NCBI GenBank assembly: GCA_024403275.1 | Contig: JAKSSD010000012.1 | Span: 1-49,275 of the forward strand | Direction of reading: 5' to 3' | Origin: Lachnospiraceae bacterium | GTDB taxonomy: Bacteria > Bacillota > Clostridia > Lachnospirales > Lachnospiraceae | DNA length: 49,275 nt | In this document: positions 35,344 through 43,622 of the stretch, piece by piece | Layout of the letters: every line of letters starts with the position of its first letter | Numbering within the stretch: the first letter of the stretch is position 1 | The notes under the pieces: generated by a model | Database searches by the model: none | Seen by the model: only the letters and a program-made list of their open reading frames with translations | What the model was told of the DNA's origin: nothing | Position numbers and translations under genes: made by a program

Positions 35344-35416
35344 GTTCAAGCCTCCTTATATGTTTTGAACTAATTAATTAAGTACATTTACGTACTTTAT
35401 TTCGCTGTTTATTAGC

Positions 35417-35434
35417 TTGTTAATAATTTAACAA
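35417..35434. promoter_or_regulatory. Rex (redox repressor) operator upstream of adhE
   Basis: TTGTTAA-TAAT-TTAACAA is a perfect match to the Rex consensus (7-base arms, 4-base centre), 74 bases upstream of the adhE ATG. Rex leaves DNA at high NADH, which would switch on ethanol formation and the hydrogenase genes behind it. Confidence 0.82.
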
Positions 35435-35470
35435 ACTTTTTATTTTCTGTGAATAATCAAAATGGTAGAA

Positions 35471-35494
35471 GGTATATATCAATTTGTATATACC
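35471..35494. repeat. Perfect inverted repeat downstream of the LysR gene
   Basis: GGTATATA and TATATACC are separated by eight bases, 16 bases past the LysR stop. No U-run follows. It could be a weak hairpin or a regulator site in the adhE upstream region. Confidence 0.4.
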
Positions 35495-35509
35495 CCAGAT
35501 TAAAAATTT

Positions 35510-36433
35510 TTACCCGATATTTCTTCTTCGGGATTGTATTACTTCTGAGATAAATATATTATCAAGCTCTGTCAGTTTATAATTCTTCTTATAAATAAGA
35601 ACATCCTTATATAATCTCTTATTATCCGAACAATCTAACTGCACCAGATTATATCTTTCCATTGTCTGATTAGGAACTGGTGAAACCCACATATACGTTT
35701 CTGGATTAACACTCAATAGCTCAAACTGACTTCCTCTTTCAAATAGAAGAATTCTTCTTTCTACATTTCCTGGAAGTTCTTCCTTTCTTGCACGTCCCAC
35801 CGAAAGACTTGGAATATATGGATCGCCATGAACTACTTCGATTTTCTTGGTCAAATCCTTGTAGGTTATATTCTCTAACTGTGCCAGCTCACTCTCTTTG
35901 CTAGTTATAATTACATAATTGAGTTCAGATATCATCTCATAATTGAGACCTTTATCTTCAAGCATTCCTTTATAATATGCATCATGACTTGATGAATATC
36001 TTATAATTCCAAGTTTAAAATCTTCATTTAATACACCCTGAATTGTATTAAATGCATTTGTTTCATTATAACTAATTTCACATGGCTTATCACTTAAGCA
36101 CTTAGAGAATAGGGAAAACGCTTCTGAAATATAGCAGGCACGGGGTGCGGAAACTGAAAATCTCTGCTTTATGTTAGAGCCCGACTTATAATGATCTTCG
36201 ACCTCATCAATCTGAGAAAGAATCTTTGTTGCATAACTAATAAACTCTTCTCCATCAGGAGTAAGAACCATTCCCTTAGCAGAACGATCAAAGATTGAAA
36301 TTCCAAGATCTGTTTCAAGTTCTTTAATAGATCTGCTCAAATTAGGTTGTGCAATTAGTAAATTCTCTGACGCCTTATTAATCGAGCCTGCCTTCGCTAC
36401 TTCAACGGCGTACTTCATATGCAGAATATTCAT
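35510..36433 (-). CDS. LysR-family transcriptional regulator
   Basis: The 307-residue protein has the N-terminal winged helix (about 1-60; VEVAKAGSINKASENLLIAQ, PNLSRSIKELETDLGISIF) and a two-lobe effector domain beyond residue 90. The SD AGGGG is eight bases before the ATG. It is divergent from degV and lies upstream of adhE on the same strand, so either could be a target. The effector is unknown. The upstream region has an extended -10 (TG-G-TAAAAT) without a good -35. Confidence 0.92.
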   Translation of the reverse strand: MNILHMKYAVEVAKAGSINKASENLLIAQPNLSRSIKELETDLGISIFDRSAKGMVLTPDGEEFISYATKILSQIDEVEDHYKSGSNIKQRFSVSAPRACYISEAFSLFSKCLSDKPCEISYNETNAFNTIQGVLNEDFKLGIIRYSSSHDAYYKGMLEDKGLNYEMISELNYVIITSKESELAQLENITYKDLTKKIEVVHGDPYIPSLSVGRARKEELPGNVERRILLFERGSQFELLSVNPETYMWVSPVPNQTMERYNLVQLDCSDNKRLYKDVLIYKKNYKLTELDNIFISEVIQSRRRNIG

Positions 36434-36546
36434 TATTTAACCCCTTACATAATTACATTCATTTTACCATAGGGAAGCGATATTATGCTACTTATTTTGT
36501 GATATTTCTCAATATTTCCTCAATTAATTCAATAATTATCTATCTA

Positions 36547-36575
36547 TTGAATTTAGCACGTTAATAAAGTACAAT
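36547..36575 (+). promoter_or_regulatory. Sigma-A promoter of the DegV gene
   Basis: TTGAAT (36547-36552), 17 bases, TACAAT (36570-36575), 36 bases before the ATG at 36612. Confidence 0.65.
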
Positions 36576-36611
36576 GAAATGGGTTTTTATTTTCACCCAC
36601 CGGAGGCTTAT

Positions 36612-37442
36612 ATGTATAGAAAAATCGTTGCAGATTCAACTGCAAATCTTGTTGATAAAGCAAATAAATATCTCGCTTCTGTACCACTTAAGGTTATTAC
36701 AGACGAGAGAGAATTCATAGATGATGAAAATCTTGATATTGAAGAAATGTCTAAATATTTGAAAGAATACAAAGGACGTTCTTCTACATCATGTCCTGGT
36801 GTAGCCGACTGGCTTGAATCCTTTGGCGACGCTGATGAAGTATTTGGTGTTTGTCTTACCAGTAAGATTTCTGGCGGTTACAACGCAGCAATGACTGCAG
36901 CAGCTCAGTATATGGAAGAACATCCAGGTCGTAAAGTGCATATGGTAGACACTCACACAACTGGTCCGGAACTTGAAGTATTGGTAGAAAAATTACAGGA
37001 ATTATGTGCTACCGATAAAACTTTCGAGGAGATTGTTGAAGAGATTACAGAATATAACAAACATACTAATCTTATGTTTGCTCTCGCTTCTGTAGATAAT
37101 TTTGCCAAGAATGGTCGTGTTAATCCTTTGGTTGCCAAAGCTGCCAGTGTACTTGGAATAAGAATCGTTGGTCGTGCCAGTGAAGAAGGCGAATTGGAAC
37201 CAATCAGTAAGATTCGTGGAGAGAAAGCCGCTATTGCCAAATTAGCTGATTATATTGTTGAAGAAGGCTTCAAGGGCGGTCGAATCATTATTCGTCACAG
37301 TTTCAATGAAAATGCAGCCAAGGCTCTTGCTGATAAGATTCTAAGCAAATTCCCTGACTGCAATCTTTCTATCGATATTAATTTTGGACTTTGCGTATAT
37401 TACGCAGAGCCTGGAAGTATTCTCGTAGGATTCGAGAATTAA
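36612..37442 (+). CDS. DegV family fatty-acid-binding protein
   Basis: The 276-residue protein starts at ATG 36612 (MYRKIVADST) with GGAGG five bases upstream. DegV landmarks are present: ADSTANL near residue 7, RSSTSCPGVADW near residue 55, LTSKISGGYNAA near residue 82, and VDTHTTGPEL near residue 107. Family members bind fatty acids, and some (FakB) present them to the FakA kinase for phospholipid synthesis. No fakA is visible here. The stop codon directly abuts the stop of the convergent thioesterase gene. Confidence 0.9.
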   Translation: MYRKIVADSTANLVDKANKYLASVPLKVITDEREFIDDENLDIEEMSKYLKEYKGRSSTSCPGVADWLESFGDADEVFGVCLTSKISGGYNAAMTAAAQYMEEHPGRKVHMVDTHTTGPELEVLVEKLQELCATDKTFEEIVEEITEYNKHTNLMFALASVDNFAKNGRVNPLVAKAASVLGIRIVGRASEEGELEPISKIRGEKAAIAKLADYIVEEGFKGGRIIIRHSFNENAAKALADKILSKFPDCNLSIDINFGLCVYYAEPGSILVGFEN

Positions 37443-37844
37443 TTATTTTATTTCTTTATCTAATGCGAAGAATGTAAATACGCCAGTTGCGTATACTTTT
37501 TCATCTTCGCCATATATCTTGCAATCGTACACGCCTAATGTTTTTCCCTGGCGCTGTACCTTTGCTTCACAATATATATTTTGTTTTCCTGGAGCTGGGC
37601 TTAAATAATGGAAATTGCCATCTACTGTAGTAACCATTCTTCCATAAGATATAGCTGCAACTCCAGTAATAGTATCCGCTAAGGAATACATGCATCCGCC
37701 GTGGATTCCGCCATACTGATTCTCATGGAAATGTTCAGCGGCAATTTTTCCCTTCGCATACCCTTCCTTTATTTCTAATATTTCAATACCAAGTTCTTTG
37801 GAAAATGGAACCTGGTCCATCCATTTACTCCAATCATTTATCAT
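37443..37844 (-). CDS. PaaI-type hotdog-fold thioesterase
   Basis: About 133 residues from the preferred ATG at 37844 (MINDWSK), five bases after AGGTG; an upstream TTG start lacks support. The hotdog fold has the helix-turn motif NQYGGIHGGCMYSLADTITG with the G-x-H-G-G active-site loop and TVDGNFHYLSPA. Relatives hydrolyse acyl-CoA thioesters, often aryl or short-chain. It is convergent with degV with no gap. No partner operon is evident. Confidence 0.85.
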   Translation of the reverse strand: MINDWSKWMDQVPFSKELGIEILEIKEGYAKGKIAAEHFHENQYGGIHGGCMYSLADTITGVAAISYGRMVTTVDGNFHYLSPAPGKQNIYCEAKVQRQGKTLGVYDCKIYGEDEKVYATGVFTFFALDKEIK

Positions 37845-37964
37845 AGTTTCACCTAATCCTTTATTTTCTTTTAGCAATAATTTTATTACATATTTTTATA
37901 AAATCAAGCATTCAATTTCAAGAAATAAAAGCGTCAATAACATCTAATACTACTCGCTGTGTGA

Positions 37965-37993
37965 TTGCTTTTTTTATTTCTTTTATATATTAT
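37965..37993 (+). promoter_or_regulatory. Sigma-A promoter of azlCD
   Basis: TTGCTT (37965-37970), 17 bases, TATTAT (37988-37993), 35 bases before the ATG at 38028. Confidence 0.6.
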
Positions 37994-38027
37994 TATTTTT
38001 GATATTTTCTTTGGGAGACTAACAGAC

Positions 38028-38723
38028 ATGAAACTTAGAGCATTAAAAGCTGCTTTTCCAAATACAATCCCCATAATGGCTGGTTTCTTTTTTATAGGAA
38101 TCACTTACGGAATCTATATGAGAGCTTCTGGCTTTCCTATTATATATCCAACAATTATGAGTATTATTATTTTCGGTGGCTCACTAGAATTCGTCGCAGT
38201 GGAAATGTTACTTAGCCCATTCGCTCCGGTTTCTGTTTTTATGATGGCTCTCCTCATTCAGGCAAGACATCTATTCTACGGGCTTTCCATGCTTGAAAAA
38301 TACAAAAATACTGGATTCAAAAAACTGTACTTGGTTTATGGTTTATGCGATGAATCCTTTTCTATCAATTACACTGCAAATATTCCAGAAGGTGTAGACA
38401 AAAGCTGGTTTTATTTTTTTGTAACTATGTTAAATCAGTCTTATTGGGTCATTGGTGCCACAACTGGTGCTTTAATTGGTTCCCTCTTTAAATTTGAAAT
38501 CAAAGGAATCAGTTTCGTAATGACTGCCATGTTTGTAGTCATCTTCCTCGATCAGTGGATGAAAGAAAAAATCCACATTTCTGCCTTCATCGGTATTGGT
38601 GCATCTTTAGTCTGCCTGCTTATCTTCGGGCCTAATTCATTTATGCTTCCAACCATGATCGTAATATTATCTATACTGGCTATTTTCAAGAAGCCATTTA
38701 GCAGACTGGAGGTAGAAAAATAA
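38028..38723 (+). CDS. azlC: AzlC family branched-chain amino acid exporter, large subunit
   Basis: The 231-residue protein starts at ATG 38028 (MKLRALKAAF), with GGGAG ten bases upstream; an earlier in-frame TTG would lie in the promoter. It has six to seven TM segments with the family motifs FFFIGITYGIYM, GGSLEFVAVEML and QARHLFYGLSM. With AzlD it forms an exporter for branched-chain amino acids or analogues. It overlaps azlD as TAATG. Confidence 0.92.
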   Translation: MKLRALKAAFPNTIPIMAGFFFIGITYGIYMRASGFPIIYPTIMSIIIFGGSLEFVAVEMLLSPFAPVSVFMMALLIQARHLFYGLSMLEKYKNTGFKKLYLVYGLCDESFSINYTANIPEGVDKSWFYFFVTMLNQSYWVIGATTGALIGSLFKFEIKGISFVMTAMFVVIFLDQWMKEKIHISAFIGIGASLVCLLIFGPNSFMLPTMIVILSILAIFKKPFSRLEVEK

Positions 38724-39046
38724 TGACAGTTACTCAGCATATCATTACAATCGCCCTCTGTTCTCTGGCAACAATACTCACAAGATCCATTCCTTTTCTC
38801 CTTTTCAGAGAGAATAAGGAAACTCCGGAATTCATCAAATATATAGGCAAATTCCTTCCATCTGCTGTATTTGGAATGTTGGTAGTTTACTGTCTTAAAG
38901 ACGTAAACATTACCGCTTTTCCATTTGGTTTGCCAGAATTAGTCTGCATCCTTGTAACCATTCTTCTTCATTTGTGGAAGAAGCAGATGATTTTCTCAAT
39001 TCTTGGCGGTTCTTTATTATATATTTTGATTTCTTATCTCTTGTAG
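38723..39046 (+). CDS. azlD: AzlD family transporter, small subunit
   Basis: The 107-residue protein has four TM segments and the family motifs TRSIPFLLF and IGKFLPSAVFGMLVVYCL. Its ATG overlaps the azlC stop (TAATG), so the two subunits are made together. It converges on a GH3 gene with only 14 bases between the stops and no hairpin. Confidence 0.9.
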   Translation: MTVTQHIITIALCSLATILTRSIPFLLFRENKETPEFIKYIGKFLPSAVFGMLVVYCLKDVNITAFPFGLPELVCILVTILLHLWKKQMIFSILGGSLLYILISYLL

Positions 39047-39060
39047 AAGCTTAATTTAGG

Positions 39061-41898
39061 CTATATTATTTCACTTTCTTCAATAGCGTATTTTTTAGTA
39101 ACTACAATTCTTTCGATATCAATACCTGTCTGGGCAAAAGCAATATCCAGATAATTATCTATTGAAAGGAAGATTTCAAAATCAATATCCTTTGTAACCC
39201 ATTCACCATTAGTACCATGAACTGTTTCTGTATGAATAAGCATATTGTTGATGCTTACATTCATAGATGTCTGTGATAATTCACCCAAATCTGATTTAAG
39301 CTTAACACTAATCTGATAACGACCTTTTCCTTCTATCTTTAATGGGAACTGATTAATACTTCCTGCTGATGTATTTAATCCTGTAAGATCAAGTTCAAGC
39401 TCACCATCTATAAATTCCTTTGCTGGCATAATATTTGGCTTAGCTTTTGATGACTCAGGTTTGTTTATTTCTGTTATATCATCTTCGCCATTAAGCAATC
39501 TGTCTGTAACAGGTGCTTTAAGAAGACTCTTTACAATATTCGTTGCATTTCTTAACAATTCACCTCTTGTAATAACACCCGCTGCGAGTTTTTCCATAGC
39601 ATCATCATTGTTGCCGTTATTTTCAGAATCTGCAGTAACTTCATAAACATCATTCTGAGCTCTTATCATGAATCCAACATTCTGAATTGTTCCTGGCTTG
39701 CCTTCTTCATTAATCTTAGCCCACCAGTCAGTCATAACTAAACCTTCAAAGCCCCAGTCACCACGAAGAATTGTAGTGTTAAGGTCATAATTACCTGCTG
39801 TATAAATCTCATTAACAAGACCGTATGTAGTCATAATATTGTATGCGCCAGCTTCTTCAACTGCCATTTCAAAAGCCTTGAGGTAAATCTCTCTAAGAGC
39901 TCTCTGGGATACAGTTGAATTAACAAAGTGTCTGTTAAATTCTCTGTTATTACCTGCAAAATGCTTGATTGTTCCAGTTACCTTAGTAGTATGAAGACCT
40001 TTAAGCTGGGCAACTGCCATAGCACCTGTCAAATATGGATCTTCTGAGAAGTATTCAAAATTACGTCCATTAAGAGGATTTCTATGAATATTAACACCTG
40101 GTCCTAAAAGAGAATCTATTTTGTTAAATCTTATTTCTTTTGCAGCATACTGATATAGCTTATTTACCAATTCTTTGTTAAATGTACACGCCAAAGAAGT
40201 TCCATTTGGCATAGCGAAAGCTTCTGTACCACAGTCCATACGTATGCCACTTGGTCCGTCTGAAAGACCAGCAACTGGCATTCCAAACACATCATGAAGT
40301 CTCTTTGTTACTCCACCATAGCTTCCTGCAATACCTGCTGTAACCTTGCTAGAGCACATTCCTTCACCACGTGACATATGAATAAGGTCTTCATCTGTAA
40401 GCTGAGCAAGATAATCTTCTATTGATACTTCACCCTTTGCTACATTTATAAATTTATAGCCCTTATCTCCTGTACATGGTTTATCTTCTGGTCTGTTATC
40501 TAATATTCTCTTGTCCAAATCTATAGTTCTTTGTGGAACGCTCTGACTTAACTTTGTAACCTTGTCTCCTTCAACCTTAAGAACCATTCTGTCAAATTTA
40601 TAGTTAGGAGCTAAAGCTTCTTCTAATTCCTTAACAACGATTAAATCAGGAATATTAAAGCTTCCCGCAAGTTTACTGTCTCTTACACTATTTCCTGCAT
40701 ATATTTCATAATCGCCTGCTTCCAAAACGAAAGAATTAGCATGTCCAGTGTAGCCACCATCATCGTAGGACGCCATCTTATTTACATCTATTTCAAATGA
40801 TAATTTCTGGCTTTCTCCTGGCATAAGTACCTTAGTCTTTGCAAATTCAATAAGATTTCTAACAGGTTTAGAAAGCTTACCCTGAGCAGGATTATAATAG
40901 ATTTGAACTGTTTCCTTACCTGCATATTCGCCTGTGTTTGTTACTTTTGAAACAACCTTTACCAAGCCGTCTTCGTATGTACATTCTGACTCGATATCAA
41001 AGCTTGTATATGACATACCAAAACCAAATGGGTAAAGCACCTTGTCTTTTGCAATTGTTTCGAAATATCTATAACCTACATAAATATCTTCTTCATAAAT
41101 ATCTCTGTCGTTATTTTCAAGCTTACCGCTATGCTTAAGTTCCATATATGCTGAAGCATCAACGTCAGTTAAATTTTTATTAAAGTTTGGTGTAGATGGA
41201 TAATCTTTATAATCATAAGCGATAGTATCCGCTAACTTACCACAAGGATTTACTCTTCCAAGCAAAATATCAGCAACTCCATGACCACCTTCCATACCAC
41301 CCTGCCATGCATAAAGCACTGCTGAAGGATTGTATTTTGCCACCCACTTCATATCAATAATATTTCCAACATTAAGAACTACTACAGTCTTATCAAAGTA
41401 TTTACATACCTTTTCAAGCATTGCCTCTTCTTTAGATGTAAGAAGATAACTTCCTTCTTTTGCTGAATTATCCTTATCTTCACCTGCAGTTCTTCCTATA
41501 ATAATAACCGCTTCATCACTATTTTCAGCTGCCTTTTTAACCATTTCATCAGTAAGCTCCATCTCCTCCTGACACCATGGATCATTTGCCCAGCCTGTAC
41601 CCTTATTATATGGATTCTCATCAACCCATTTCTTATATTCTTCTAATAAATCTTCATTTATAGTAATATCTTTTTCTTCTTTAAGCGCATCAAGAATTGA
41701 AACTACATATGGTACATTTACCATACCGCCTGAACCCGTACCACTTTTATAATAGTGAAACTGAATTCGTCCAAATATTGATATTTTGCTATCCTTTTTA
41801 ATTGGAAGTGCACTATCGTTTTTAAGAAGAACACATCCTTCTGCAACAGCTTCTCTTGCAATACCAGCATATTCTTTCCAATCAATTGTATATTTCAT
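39061..41898 (-). CDS. Domain-swapped GH3 beta-glucosidase (BglA type) with extra C-terminal domain
   Basis: The 945-residue protein has GH3 domains in reversed order. The alpha/beta sandwich (about 15-230) comes first, then a fibronectin III-like part (about 300-410), then the barrel (about 490-800) with KHFAGNNRE near 645 and nucleophile Asp724 in VMTDWW. The C-terminal 110 residues (about 835-945) look like a beta-sandwich carbohydrate-binding module. Reversed order is known from Butyrivibrio fibrisolvens BglA and Ruminococcus albus. No signal peptide, so it acts in the cytoplasm. TTATATATG is preceded by GGGAGG. It appears to be a single-gene unit, with a 162-base upstream gap. Confidence 0.92.
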   Translation of the reverse strand: MKYTIDWKEYAGIAREAVAEGCVLLKNDSALPIKKDSKISIFGRIQFHYYKSGTGSGGMVNVPYVVSILDALKEEKDITINEDLLEEYKKWVDENPYNKGTGWANDPWCQEEMELTDEMVKKAAENSDEAVIIIGRTAGEDKDNSAKEGSYLLTSKEEAMLEKVCKYFDKTVVVLNVGNIIDMKWVAKYNPSAVLYAWQGGMEGGHGVADILLGRVNPCGKLADTIAYDYKDYPSTPNFNKNLTDVDASAYMELKHSGKLENNDRDIYEEDIYVGYRYFETIAKDKVLYPFGFGMSYTSFDIESECTYEDGLVKVVSKVTNTGEYAGKETVQIYYNPAQGKLSKPVRNLIEFAKTKVLMPGESQKLSFEIDVNKMASYDDGGYTGHANSFVLEAGDYEIYAGNSVRDSKLAGSFNIPDLIVVKELEEALAPNYKFDRMVLKVEGDKVTKLSQSVPQRTIDLDKRILDNRPEDKPCTGDKGYKFINVAKGEVSIEDYLAQLTDEDLIHMSRGEGMCSSKVTAGIAGSYGGVTKRLHDVFGMPVAGLSDGPSGIRMDCGTEAFAMPNGTSLACTFNKELVNKLYQYAAKEIRFNKIDSLLGPGVNIHRNPLNGRNFEYFSEDPYLTGAMAVAQLKGLHTTKVTGTIKHFAGNNREFNRHFVNSTVSQRALREIYLKAFEMAVEEAGAYNIMTTYGLVNEIYTAGNYDLNTTILRGDWGFEGLVMTDWWAKINEEGKPGTIQNVGFMIRAQNDVYEVTADSENNGNNDDAMEKLAAGVITRGELLRNATNIVKSLLKAPVTDRLLNGEDDITEINKPESSKAKPNIMPAKEFIDGELELDLTGLNTSAGSINQFPLKIEGKGRYQISVKLKSDLGELSQTSMNVSINNMLIHTETVHGTNGEWVTKDIDFEIFLSIDNYLDIAFAQTGIDIERIVVTKKYAIEESEII

Positions 41899-42013
41899 AT
41901 ATAACCTCCCGTTATTTAAACATCATCTTCATGAGTTCTCTTCTTAGAAAATTCCTTTTTATTATATCAAATTTGTCGACTTAATACTTATTTTTATTAG
42001 ATTAAATTTTATT

Positions 42014-42046
42014 TAAAAAAACAAGTAATCCGAAGACTACTTGTTT
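42014..42046 (-). terminator. Terminator of the fatty-acid synthesis operon
   Basis: On the minus strand AACAAGUA-GUC and GAU-UACUUGUU form a long stem closed by a UUCG tetraloop, followed by T7. It lies 14 bases past the marR stop. Confidence 0.88.
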
Positions 42047-42060
42047 CATTAATATTGTAA

Positions 42061-42525
42061 TTATTTAAATGTCTTTATCGAATCCTTGTCTTTTACAAAG
42101 AAAGCATCGAGTTTTTGAAGGCATCTGTAAAGAATTCGTTTTTCATCATCATCAAGATCTTTTACCGCAGTTCTGATCATATTCAAATGGAAATCTCTAT
42201 GATGGAAAAATGCCTTTCTACCTCTCTCTGTTAATGTGATATATACGACTCTTTTATCCTCTTCACTTCTTGTTCTTACAACATAGCCCTTTTTCTCAAG
42301 ACTATTCATATTAATTGTAAGTGTACCGACTGTAACTCCAAGTCTTTTTGCAATTTCAGAAACTTTTCTTGGCTCTTCAATTCCAACAGCTTCTATAATA
42401 TGCATATCATTATTTGTAATATCTTTATACTCTTCTGTAATAACCGCTTCGGACTCAACATCCATAACGTGATTAAACAGATTTACGAGCATTTCATTTA
42501 TTCCACTATTATAGTTTGCCGCCAT
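42061..42525 (-). CDS. fabT: MarR-family regulator, FabT-like
   Basis: The 154-residue protein has the MarR winged helix: EPRKVSEIAKRLGVTVGTLT as the recognition region and SLEKKGYVVRTRSEEDKRVV as the wing. It is linked to fatty-acid synthesis genes, as FabT is in streptococci, where it represses them with acyl-ACP as corepressor. Here it is the last gene of the operon rather than the first. Four FabT-like palindromes at the operon promoter make autoregulation likely. The gap to fabH (85 bases) holds a TGCAAA/TTTGCA palindrome at 42554-42569. Confidence 0.85.
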   Translation of the reverse strand: MAANYNSGINEMLVNLFNHVMDVESEAVITEEYKDITNNDMHIIEAVGIEEPRKVSEIAKRLGVTVGTLTINMNSLEKKGYVVRTRSEEDKRVVYITLTERGRKAFFHHRDFHLNMIRTAVKDLDDDEKRILYRCLQKLDAFFVKDKDSIKTFK

Positions 42526-42553
42526 GAATCTTCATACCTTTCTAAATTCTTTT

Positions 42554-42569
42554 TGCAAATCTCTTTGCA
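42554..42569. repeat. Palindrome in the fabH-fabT gap
   Basis: TGCAAA-TCTC-TTTGCA has perfect six-base arms, 28 bases upstream of the fabT ATG. It is not the TTTGA-N3-TCAAA type seen at the operon promoter. It could be a regulator site or a small mRNA hairpin. Confidence 0.45.
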
Positions 42570-42610
42570 CTATTTAAATAATATCACAACTAACAGCCTT
42601 GTGTATACCT

Positions 42611-43576
42611 TTAGAATTCAATTAAACTTGCTCCATAGGTTAATCCTGCACCAAAGCCTGAAAGAATGATTTTCATTCCTTCAACAATCTTTCCTTCTTT
42701 TCTTAACTCATCGAACAAAATAGGAATAGATGCAGATGATGTATTACCCACCTTTGAAACATTTGATGGAAATTTTTCCAAATCCGCATTCAGTCTCTTT
42801 GAGATGTTCTCTATAATACGAATATTGGCCTGATGTAAAACAAACATATCAATGTCTTCTACAGTCATATTAGAAGCGTCCAATAACTCATTTATAACAT
42901 CTGGTATCTGTCTTGTCGCAAATCTGAATACTTCTTTGCCATCCATCCAGAGATATTTTGTTTCACTCTCGCCCTCAAAGAAAGCATTCTTATTCTCTCT
43001 ATTAGTAAGCTTTAATACCTGGCCCTTTGAGCCATCACTTCTTTGAATGAACTTTGTAGCAGGCTTTGTTGAGTCAGCCTCTATATACATAGCGCCAGCT
43101 CCATCACCAAACAGAATACAAGTTCCACGATCGTCCCAATCAACTACTTTTGATAAGACCTCTGAACCTATTATTAATGCGTTTTTGTAAATGCCATTTT
43201 CCAAATATGCACTTGCTGTATTTAATGCAAATATAAATCCTGAGCATGCGGCATTTAGATCAAATGCAACGGCGTTTTTAGCACCAATACTCGTCTGAAC
43301 CTGACATGCAATGCCAGGGAAAGACATCTCTTCAGTACAGCTTGCAGCAATAATTAAATCAATATCTGCTCCATCAATATTATTCTCAGCTAATGCCTGT
43401 TTAGCTGCTTCAAAAGCAAGATCCGCCGCACTCTCTCCTGTAGAAACATGTCTTTGTTCAATTCCAGTTCTTTCTACAATCCATTCATTAGTAGTTTCGA
43501 TTATCTTCTCTAAATCGAAATTTGTAACGACTTTTTCAGGAAGACAACTTCCGGTTCCTTTTATCTTAATTGCCAT
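42611..43576 (-). CDS. fabH: 3-oxoacyl-ACP synthase III
   Basis: The 321-residue enzyme joins acetyl-CoA with malonyl-ACP to begin fatty-acid synthesis. The triad is visible: Cys111 in LNAACSGFIF, His248 in FVLHQANIRI and Asn278 in VGNTSSASIP. FGDGAGAM is the usual loop. The ATG has GGAGG upstream. In most clostridial fab operons fabH comes early; here it is next to last, after accDA. Confidence 0.96.
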   Translation of the reverse strand: MAIKIKGTGSCLPEKVVTNFDLEKIIETTNEWIVERTGIEQRHVSTGESAADLAFEAAKQALAENNIDGADIDLIIAASCTEEMSFPGIACQVQTSIGAKNAVAFDLNAACSGFIFALNTASAYLENGIYKNALIIGSEVLSKVVDWDDRGTCILFGDGAGAMYIEADSTKPATKFIQRSDGSKGQVLKLTNRENKNAFFEGESETKYLWMDGKEVFRFATRQIPDVINELLDASNMTVEDIDMFVLHQANIRIIENISKRLNADLEKFPSNVSKVGNTSSASIPILFDELRKEGKIVEGMKIILSGFGAGLTYGASLIEF

Positions 43577-43622
43577 GAGGCAAATTCCTCCATTAATTTA
43601 CTTAATGATTATTTCGCACCTG

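Noticed and set aside
37965-38027. Longer AzlC N-terminus beginning at TTG
   Set aside because: It would lie in the promoter region and lacks an SD; the internal ATG fits the family start.
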